Shown: piece by piece, positions 1 to 6,342 of the stretch
Numbering within the stretch: the first letter of the stretch is position 1
Layout of the letters: each line of letters starts with the position of its first letter
Origin: JAGOEF01 sp964511665
GTDB lineage: Bacteria; Bacteroidota; Bacteroidia; Bacteroidales; ML635J-15
DNA: 64,000 nucleotides
Direction of reading: 5' to 3'
Assembly: GCA_964511665.1 (NCBI GenBank)
Contig: CAZEHA010000010.1
Coordinates: forward strand, 1 to 64,000
Notes under the pieces: generated by a model
The model's input: the letters and a program-made list of their open reading frames with translations, nothing else
Told to the model about the DNA's origin: nothing
Database searches by the model: none
Made by a program: the position numbers and the translations under genes

Positions 1-1
1 T

Positions 2-283
2 TTAATTGTTTTTATTCAACTTAACCAGTGGTCCAATTTTCGGGGAGTATTATATGGATTAACTGGTGCAAAAATTTATAATGAGTTATTTTACCACTTA
101 TTTCTCATACCGACAACTGAAACCAAAAGATATTTGATAAATAATTTCCCGAAAACCTATTCAAACTTAATGGCTTACAATTTCACGACAAGATTACATA
201 ACGATGGAATTGATTACGACAATCATATAGTTAACGAAGACGTCTTCAGACCTTACAGCGACATTGAAACATACAACATATAA
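2..283 (+). CDS. C-terminal fragment of an unknown protein (5' end outside window)
   Basis: An open frame runs from the window edge to a TAA at 281-283, giving about 93 codons that end in ...SDIETYNI. No start codon is needed inside the window, so this is probably the 3' end of a longer gene. I do not recognise the family; the visible part is rich in Tyr, Asn and aromatic residues and has no clear membrane segment or sorting signal. It is more AT-rich than most of the window and lies just outside the integrase gene, so I infer it is cargo of an integrated element. It converges on the integrase gene with an 82-base gap. Confidence 0.45.
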   Translation, partial: LIVFIQLNQWSNFRGVLYGLTGAKIYNELFYHLFLIPTTETKRYLINNFPKTYSNLMAYNFTTRLHNDGIDYDNHIVNEDVFRPYSDIETYNI

Positions 284-365
284 CTTGTAAGTTCCCCAAA
301 AAATAGTACGCTTTTTAAATAGACACAAGTTTTAAATTCGGATAATTAAACAATTCAACCACCCC

Positions 366-1577
366 CTACCCTGTCACCAACTCATTTGCGTTGTCAATTA
401 CTTCGTCGTCGAAGCTGTCTAAGTATATCTGGGTGGTTTTAGAGTCTTCGTGACCCAGGCCTTCGGAGATGACGCTGATGGGTTGGTTCAGGTCTTTGGC
501 TATGGTTGCCCAGGAGTGCCGGGCTACGTACGATGTCAGGTTAGCCTCAATGCCACAGGCAGCTGCAATATGCTTCAGGTACTTGTTGTAGGTTTTTCGC
601 TCGTTTTGGAGGTCTTTCATGCGTAATGCGGGGTCTTCGCGCTTGATGATGGGAAAAACATAGTCTTTGGGTCCCTGACCGTTAAAGTACAGGTTTATTA
701 TTTCGATTGCCGGCTCCACCAGTTTTACCGAGTAGGGTTTTCCGGTTTTGGCTCTCACATACTCAATGCGGCCTTTTATAATATTCGACCGTTTCAGATT
801 GGCCATATCAGCAAAATTCATCCCGATACAATAAAATGAGAACATAAAGTAATTGCGTGCATGCCACATGGGTGTGTTTTCGTCAATCTTGAGATCACGA
901 ATCAGGTTGATGTCGTTTTTACGAATAGCACGTTTCTTGGTTTTGGTTTCTTTGATGGAATATTTATCGAACGGGTAAATCTCGCGGCGTATTACTCCCT
1001 CGTGAATTGCCCTGTTAAACACCGCCCGCACTGTTCTCAGGTAGAAGCTCAGACTGTTCAAAGAATTGTTTTTCGAGAGGTGCATGGCTTCCATGCTTTT
1101 CAGAAACTTAAAGTCAATATCCTCGAAACTCAGATCTTTTTGATTCGAATATCTGTCGAGGAAACGCTGTGCCTGAATATAACAGGATGCATTGCCCAGT
1201 TTGTTCGACATTTCGAGTTCTTTAATAATCTTATCATTGAAATCGCGAAATGACACAGCTTTATTTTTGTTTACAATACGGTTGCGCAAAGCAGCTGGAG
1301 ACATTTTATCAATTTCGCCAGTCAATGTGAGCAAATCAATAATTTGTTCAGCATTGATGCGGAACTTCTCAAGACTATTACTTACCCTGGCGAGGTTATT
1401 AAAACGCTTGCAATCGGGTTTTATACGGCCATTTTCCTCGTCCCATTCCGATTCGCTAACACAATAATCAGAACCAATCAATAGTGGAGTGCGTTTATAT
1501 GTTACACGAAGAGTAATACGATACGTAGAATCGCTGCGCAGACGACGTTTGTCAAGTACTAATTTTGAGTAAATCAT
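366..1577 (-). CDS. Tyrosine recombinase/integrase (Bacteroidota conjugative-element type)
   Basis: This 403-residue protein would cut and rejoin DNA at attachment sites to integrate or excise a mobile element. It has an N-terminal arm-binding type region, a SAM-like core-binding domain (about 105-200) and a catalytic domain (about 220-395). Visible catalytic residues are K277 in RAKTGK, R353 in the ARHSWAT motif, H376 in GLGH and the nucleophile Y385 in QIYLDSF. The first catalytic arginine expected in the GMxxxD motif is replaced by Asn254 (CIGMNFADMANL). Loss of this Arg is known from CTnDOT-type integrases. The gene reads away from tRNA-Gly, the usual arrangement at one end of an element inserted at a tRNA 3' end. 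The start is the first ATG after a TAnnTTTG element at 1627-1634. Confidence 0.9.
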   Translation of the reverse strand: MIYSKLVLDKRRLRSDSTYRITLRVTYKRTPLLIGSDYCVSESEWDEENGRIKPDCKRFNNLARVSNSLEKFRINAEQIIDLLTLTGEIDKMSPAALRNRIVNKNKAVSFRDFNDKIIKELEMSNKLGNASCYIQAQRFLDRYSNQKDLSFEDIDFKFLKSMEAMHLSKNNSLNSLSFYLRTVRAVFNRAIHEGVIRREIYPFDKYSIKETKTKKRAIRKNDINLIRDLKIDENTPMWHARNYFMFSFYCIGMNFADMANLKRSNIIKGRIEYVRAKTGKPYSVKLVEPAIEIINLYFNGQGPKDYVFPIIKREDPALRMKDLQNERKTYNKYLKHIAAACGIEANLTSYVARHSWATIAKDLNQPISVISEGLGHEDSKTTQIYLDSFDDEVIDNANELVTG

Positions 1578-1596
1578 ATCTTAGGTTTTTAATATT

Positions 1597-1616
1597 TGTG
1601 CTAACATGTGCTAACA
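1597..1616. repeat. Tandem 10-bp direct repeat upstream of the integrase
   Basis: TGTGCTAACA occurs twice back to back, one helical turn apart. It lies between the integrase start codon (1577) and the probable -7 element (1627-1634), so roughly at or just after the expected transcription start. A repressor or integrase binding site is an inference. Confidence 0.6.
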
Positions 1617-1626
1617 ATTTGAGTAA

Positions 1627-1634
1627 CAAATATA
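1627..1634 (-). promoter_or_regulatory. Probable -7 element of the integrase promoter
   Basis: On the minus strand the sequence is TATATTTG, matching the Bacteroidota -7 consensus TAnnTTTG, 50 bases before the integrase start. No clear TTTG -33 element is seen at the usual distance. Confidence 0.45.
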
Positions 1635-1693
1635 GCTTTTTAATGCTTTATTTTGCTTTTTATTGCATTTTAGTTATTAACAAGCAAAAAATA

Positions 1694-1727
1694 AAAAGCC
1701 TCTGAATCAGTGCATTCAGAGGCTTTT
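1694..1727 (-). terminator. Intrinsic terminator after tRNA-Gly
   Basis: A 14-bp inverted repeat (arms 1694-1707 and 1714-1727, AAAAGCCTCTGAAT and its complement) surrounds a 6-base loop. It begins 17 bases past the tRNA 3' end and ends in T-rich sequence on the minus strand, so it should terminate tRNA-Gly transcription before the integrase gene. The arms are symmetric, so it may also act on the other strand. Confidence 0.8.
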
Positions 1728-1744
1728 CGGTGCATTTCGCTGCG

Positions 1745-1816
1745 AGCGGGAAACGGGGGTCGAACCCGCGACTCTCAGCTTGGGAAGCTGATGCTCTACC
1801 ACTGAGCTACTCCCGC
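1745..1816 (-). tRNA. tRNA-Gly (anticodon CCC)
   Basis: The minus strand folds into a cloverleaf. The acceptor 5' strand is GCGGGAG, paired with TTCCCGC; the D-arm is GCTCAGTGGTAGAGC; the anticodon stem is TCAGC/GCTGA around loop TTCCCAA; the T-arm carries GGTTCGA. The anticodon CCC lies opposite 1782-1784. CCA is not encoded. The 3' end faces the integrase gene, which makes this tRNA a likely integration target. Confidence 0.95.
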
Positions 1817-1830
1817 TTAATTTTTCGGTG

Positions 1831-1863
1831 CAAATGTAATATTATTTGATTATATCCGACAAA
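1831..1863 (-). promoter_or_regulatory. Promoter of tRNA-Gly
   Basis: On the minus strand TTTG (1860-1863) is followed after 21 bases by TACATTTG (1831-1838), the Bacteroidota -33/-7 pattern. The predicted start is about 8 bases before the tRNA 5' end. Confidence 0.65.
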
Positions 1864-1878
1864 TCATTTTTCGAATTT

Positions 1879-2781
1879 TCAGCGACATAAACCATCAAAA
1901 AAATCAAGAATCGCCTCGGTTTCGCTCCCCCAAAACCCATAGTTATGGCCGGCTGTATCAGGAAAATGAGCTATGTGGCCTAGTTCAGGATGGTGTTTCA
2001 TCAGCGAATCGAACATTGCCATACTTTGTTCCACAGGCGATACTTTATCGGCCTTGCCATGAGAAACATAAGAAGGGACCACATAAAACTTAGAATTGTA
2101 GGCAAAGCACTCGTTCCTCCATCGTTCTGCAAACTGCTTGTAATCGCCAAACCACGCCCTATAGAGAAACTCATCCTGCATTGTTGTTATGTCAAAGTCA
2201 CCAGAAAGACTGGCCATTCCCGTAAATATTTCAGGCTTGTAAAAAGCCAACAGCCCTGCTCCTCTTCCACCTGTTGAAATGCCGGCCACAAAGTTATTAT
2301 GCCCTTCGAGCAACAGTTTATAGCGAATTTGCAAATCAGCAATTACGGTATCAATTATCCACTGTAAATCAGGATATCGACGATACTCTGGCCGAGTTTC
2401 GTTGTAAATATGCAGCGGATAGTTACACTTTTCGAAATCGGGCACAATAAGGATATAGCCTCTTTTAAGTGCCTCATTGCAAAAACCTGTTTTTTTGCAC
2501 CATTCGTCTCCCTGCAAATTCCATCCGTGAAGCATCAGAAGGCATGCCTTTGCCGAAGCTTCAGGAGTGTAAAAAACCACCTTGTATTCATTTGTGTCAC
2601 CATATGCGTAAAAAACAGAATCTATCTGCATTTTTATATCACTATACCCTGCATCAAATGTTTTTTTTGCTACTTCTGCAATCGTAATTTCACTTGATTT
2701 TTTATTTAAACACGACACCGAGAATAGTATGAAAACCATCGAAATCACAGCGAAATATTTTTTGTATAAACTACTCTTCAT
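1879..2781 (-). CDS. Alpha/beta-hydrolase lipoprotein (esterase/peptidase-like)
   Basis: This 300-residue protein begins with a lipoprotein signal peptide; the lipobox Cys is C24 (FSVSC), so it should be anchored in the envelope. The rest is an alpha/beta-hydrolase fold: an HGW oxyanion turn (85-87), the nucleophile elbow G-I-S169-T-G, an acid at about D245 in the HGKADK segment and H279 in DTAGHNY. The layout resembles prolyl-oligopeptidase or feruloyl/acetyl-esterase type hydrolases, but the substrate cannot be read from the sequence. It is transcribed divergently from the neighbouring permease, across a 66-base region holding overlapping promoters. Confidence 0.8.
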   Translation of the reverse strand: MKSSLYKKYFAVISMVFILFSVSCLNKKSSEITIAEVAKKTFDAGYSDIKMQIDSVFYAYGDTNEYKVVFYTPEASAKACLLMLHGWNLQGDEWCKKTGFCNEALKRGYILIVPDFEKCNYPLHIYNETRPEYRRYPDLQWIIDTVIADLQIRYKLLLEGHNNFVAGISTGGRGAGLLAFYKPEIFTGMASLSGDFDITTMQDEFLYRAWFGDYKQFAERWRNECFAYNSKFYVVPSYVSHGKADKVSPVEQSMAMFDSLMKHHPELGHIAHFPDTAGHNYGFWGSETEAILDFFDGLCR

Positions 2782-2796
2782 ACACCTGTATAGCGG

Positions 2797-2838
2797 TTGT
2801 TACAATCACAAAATTATCTTATTATTGCAGCTTTCAAA
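2797..2838. promoter_or_regulatory. Interleaved divergent promoters (hydrolase / permease)
   Basis: Plus strand: TTG at 2797-2799, 20 bases, then TATTATTG at 2820-2827, reading toward the permease. Minus strand: TTTG at 2835-2838, 18 bases, then TAATTTTG at 2809-2816, reading toward the hydrolase. The two promoters occupy the same DNA. Confidence 0.55.
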
Positions 2839-2847
2839 AAAAAAGCG

Positions 2848-4161
2848 ATGAATAAAACCACAAAAATTGCAGGAATTGGTCTGGTAACAGCCACTGCCTA
2901 TGTTATTGCCAACATGGTTGGCACCGGTGTTTTCACATCTCTCGGCTTTCAAATTGCCGGTGGTGTCGACAATGTTTTCGCCATTATGATGCTGTGGTTT
3001 TTTGGCGCTATAATAGCCTTTACCGGAGCGCAGGTTTACGGAGAACTGGGTTCGGTAATGCCACGCTCGGGGGGCGAATATCATTATCTGTCGCAGCTTT
3101 ATCACCCTTCGCTGGGATTTATGTCGGGGTTCTTTTCTGCCTTTATCGGATTTGCAGCTCCTATCGCATTGGCTTCGATGGCCTTGTCGGAATACTTCTC
3201 GAATGTGTATGGCGGCATTCATCCTAAAATTATTGCTTCGGGCATTATAGTGCTCATCACATTGGTGCATATATCAAGTGTTAAGTCGGGCTCGCGTTTT
3301 CAAATTTTTTTTACTGCCCTCAAGGTGTTGCTCATTGTGTTTTTTATTATAGCCGGCTTTTTCTTTACCAAAACGCCACAAGCAATTTCGCTTCTGCCAA
3401 CCCAAGTTTCGTGGGCGCAAATGATTAGTTCGGGCTTTGCCGTTTCTCTTATTTTTGTGTACTATTCTTACTCGGGATGGAATGCATCAGCGTATTTTGT
3501 AAGCGAACTTCGCAATCCCCAAAAAACCTTACCTCGCTCGCTGTTGATAGGCACTTTAGCGGTTGCGGCACTGTATTTATTGCTCAATTTAGTCTTTCTC
3601 TACACTGCACCAGTTACAGAACTGGCCGGGCAACTTGATGTAGGATTTGTTTCGGCAAATTACATTTTTGGCACTCAAGGCGGCAAGATAGTATCATTGT
3701 TTATCAGCATTTTGCTTATATCTACCATTAGTTCAATGGTTTTTGCCGGCCCAAGGGTAATACAGGTAATAGGCGAAGACTATAAGGCATTCTCGTTTCT
3801 TGCCAAAAAGCGCGGAAATGGCGTTCCGGTCTATGCAATACTACTGCAAAGCACCATCAGTCTGGCTCTTTTACTCACCAGCACTTTCGATGCCCTGCTC
3901 ACCTATCTGGGTTTTGTAATGAATATTTTCGCCTTTCTTACAGTAATGGGTGTGTATTTGCACCGCCGAAAACATCCCCAAATGCACCGTCCATACAAAT
4001 CGTGGGCTTATCCGGTATTACCCGCCATTTTCATGGCTTTCGTAATTTGGAATGTTGTATTTATGTTTCGCGAAAAAACTATGGAAACTACCTATGGATT
4101 GCTTACTTTGGTGGCTGGTTTGGCTGTGTATTTCATATTTTTAAACAAAAAAACAAAATGA
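2848..4161 (+). CDS. APC-family amino acid permease
   Basis: A 437-residue inner-membrane transporter of the amino acid-polyamine-organocation superfamily. I place the start at the ATG at 2848, giving MNKTTKIAGIGL; 17 further in-frame codons upstream overlap the promoter and lack family character. TM1 carries the unwound substrate-binding motif NMVGTGVFTS. About twelve hydrophobic helices follow, with the conserved FVYYSYSGWNASAYF segment in the TM6 region. The substrate (an amino acid or polyamine) cannot be assigned. Its stop overlaps the start of the downstream lipoprotein in an ATGA, which suggests translational coupling. Confidence 0.88.
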   Translation: MNKTTKIAGIGLVTATAYVIANMVGTGVFTSLGFQIAGGVDNVFAIMMLWFFGAIIAFTGAQVYGELGSVMPRSGGEYHYLSQLYHPSLGFMSGFFSAFIGFAAPIALASMALSEYFSNVYGGIHPKIIASGIIVLITLVHISSVKSGSRFQIFFTALKVLLIVFFIIAGFFFTKTPQAISLLPTQVSWAQMISSGFAVSLIFVYYSYSGWNASAYFVSELRNPQKTLPRSLLIGTLAVAALYLLLNLVFLYTAPVTELAGQLDVGFVSANYIFGTQGGKIVSLFISILLISTISSMVFAGPRVIQVIGEDYKAFSFLAKKRGNGVPVYAILLQSTISLALLLTSTFDALLTYLGFVMNIFAFLTVMGVYLHRRKHPQMHRPYKSWAYPVLPAIFMAFVIWNVVFMFREKTMETTYGLLTLVAGLAVYFIFLNKKTK

Positions 4162-5351
4162 GCTTAATGCGATATCTCCCTATTGTTGTAATAGCCGCAT
4201 TCTTTGCACTTGCGTGCAACGGCACTTCAAAAAGAACAAAAAGTTGGCAAAATCAGGATAATGATTCTATTATCGACAGCATTCCATTAAAAACAATTAC
4301 CTGCCCCTACGACACATTTTCGTACACAGGCTTTAACGACATTGCCTTGTTTATTGCAGGTATCGAAAACAACAATGAGAAAAACACACTTGCAGGGATA
4401 GCAAGAACCAGGGAGTGGCAAAACTATTCGGTAGCTTTCTCGTCGTCGTGGGCAGCCTACGACAGCACTGTGATTGATGTTATTCAGGAATGGAGCGCAA
4501 CTCACCTCACTGTTTACGACACTGTTTTCTACCCGTTTAGCGGTCCCGATTACAACTATATAAACGCATTGTTTCCCAATTCTAATTACTACGTGTTGAT
4601 TGGTCTCGAAAAAACAGGCAACATTCCCAATATCAACAAAATGCCGGCCGACACAGTGCCGGTATTCCTAAGTCATGTAAAAAAGTCGCTCTATTACAAT
4701 CTGCAACATAGCTTTTTTAGGACAAAAAGCATGGAAAAAGAACTAAACACCGATATGCTCGACGGAACAATTCCTGTACTCATGTTGTTTCTGGCACGAC
4801 ACAATCAAATTATTCTCAACATGAATCCGGTACATATCAACAGCAAAGGCTATATCGAAATCAGCGACACGCTTACCCAATATGCCCACACCATCGATAA
4901 GAACTTCGAGCAAGGCGTTGAGATTATTTTTCGTAATCAGGCCGACAGTAGCATAAAAAGGCTGGTATATCTGAGTATGGACTTAAGTAATAAGGGAATA
5001 GAAACAAATAACAGCTATACATTTATCAACAATTATTGTTATGGCAATCTGGTTTTCTTAAAGGCTGCATCGTATTTATGTCACATTGCCGCTTTCAGCG
5101 AAATAAGAAACAGCATACTGCAACATGCAAGCTACATAGTAAGCGATCCAAGCGGAATACCTTATATATCGTTTGGAGATGCATTCAACGTAGCACTATA
5201 TGGTGAGTATAAAGGACCTATCAATCTGTTTAAAGAATATAAGCAAGATAAACTAAAAGAAGACATCGATTCGTTGAAGCCGGAAAAGCTGCCATTCAAA
5301 TTTGGATATCATCCAAACTACTGGTGCATGATGGTAGCAGTGCGAAAATAG
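4158..5351 (+). CDS. Lipoprotein of unknown function
   Basis: A 397-residue protein starting MSLMRYLPIVVIAAFF with lipobox FALAC, so a lipid-anchored envelope protein. The start at 4158 is chosen because the signal peptide begins there and the ATG overlaps the permease stop (ATGA). The mature part has mixed alpha/beta character with no motif I recognise. Many Asp, Asn and Tyr residues suggest a soluble periplasmic or surface domain. Its coupling to an amino acid permease hints at a shared physiological role, but no function can be claimed. Confidence 0.75.
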   Translation: MSLMRYLPIVVIAAFFALACNGTSKRTKSWQNQDNDSIIDSIPLKTITCPYDTFSYTGFNDIALFIAGIENNNEKNTLAGIARTREWQNYSVAFSSSWAAYDSTVIDVIQEWSATHLTVYDTVFYPFSGPDYNYINALFPNSNYYVLIGLEKTGNIPNINKMPADTVPVFLSHVKKSLYYNLQHSFFRTKSMEKELNTDMLDGTIPVLMLFLARHNQIILNMNPVHINSKGYIEISDTLTQYAHTIDKNFEQGVEIIFRNQADSSIKRLVYLSMDLSNKGIETNNSYTFINNYCYGNLVFLKAASYLCHIAAFSEIRNSILQHASYIVSDPSGIPYISFGDAFNVALYGEYKGPINLFKEYKQDKLKEDIDSLKPEKLPFKFGYHPNYWCMMVAVRK

Positions 5352-5494
5352 TTATATGCCAACCGGTTTTTCGATAAAAAGAATAATCAGCACAATAAAT
5401 ATTGTTGATTACATGTTTTAATTCATTGTATATCATTTTGTTATCAATGTTAAACAATTTAATCGATTTGTGTGTTATGCTATTAAATAATCAT

Positions 5495-5502
5495 TAATTT
5501 TG
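5495..5502 (+). promoter_or_regulatory. Probable -7 element before the outer-membrane barrel gene
   Basis: TAATTTTG matches TAnnTTTG and lies 30 bases before the start codon at 5532. A TTTG at 5467-5470 is slightly farther upstream (24 bases) than usual. Confidence 0.5.
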
Positions 5503-5531
5503 ATATGACAACTCGCTAAAAAACAACTGAT

Positions 5532-6335
5532 ATGAAAAGTTTATTGATATTTGTAGCTTTAGTATTTTCAATACAAATACTTTTTGCACAGACAGACACG
5601 CCTGTGGAACCTGAAAATCAACCCATTGACACCAGTTTTAAAACTGCCCACATGATTGGCCTGAATGTATTTCCGGCATTTGGTATTTTGGGCGGTGGCG
5701 TTGTAAATAACTCAAAAATTGCGCTGCAGTATAAGGTTATGACTCCAAAGCTAAACTTTAAAATGAGTCTCAATTACCTAAACTATTTTCGCAACCGCAA
5801 TGGATTCGACATTGTAGGCATTGTCCCCGACACAACGCTTCCGGTTGCTCCTGCCACCGATACAATTTTTCAAAGTTTGCGTTTCAGGGGATACTATAAT
5901 CAGGTGAACACCTATGATTTCAGAGCAGGTATTGAATATGCTTTCGACCGCGAAGACATTCGCTTTTACATAGGAGCAGCAGGTATTATAGGCCTGCACA
6001 ACATTGTGAACACATACAATCACTACAACAAACCCTTTACAGGATATCCTATTGAGAATGTGGGTTTTCCCTACACAATTGTGCCTAATGTAGGGCGTTC
6101 GAAAATGCGGGTTACCAATTTCATGAAAGCCGGGTTCGATTTGGCCTTGGGCGTAGATTTCAAGGTGGCCGATAATTGTGTGGTGGCGCTGCAATACACA
6201 CCCGAGTTTGCGTATTACAAAAACATGAAGCAAACTGTTTACGATGATGTTGATGGCATATACACCCAAACACTCGATAATTTCTGGGTTTTCACTCCCG
6301 ATTTCATCGACCTGATTATTTACATCAAGTTTTAA
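5532..6335 (+). CDS. Outer-membrane beta-barrel protein
   Basis: A 267-residue protein with a clear signal peptide ending ...ILFAQ. The mature part shows alternating polar/hydrophobic strands with many Tyr, Phe and Asn and ends in an aromatic-rich strand finishing with F (FIDLIIYIKF), as expected for a small outer-membrane barrel. No specific family or ligand is recognisable. It is convergent with the radical SAM fusion gene, only 7 bases apart. Confidence 0.7.
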   Translation: MKSLLIFVALVFSIQILFAQTDTPVEPENQPIDTSFKTAHMIGLNVFPAFGILGGGVVNNSKIALQYKVMTPKLNFKMSLNYLNYFRNRNGFDIVGIVPDTTLPVAPATDTIFQSLRFRGYYNQVNTYDFRAGIEYAFDREDIRFYIGAAGIIGLHNIVNTYNHYNKPFTGYPIENVGFPYTIVPNVGRSKMRVTNFMKAGFDLALGVDFKVADNCVVALQYTPEFAYYKNMKQTVYDDVDGIYTQTLDNFWVFTPDFIDLIIYIKF

Positions 6336-6342
6336 GCGTAAT

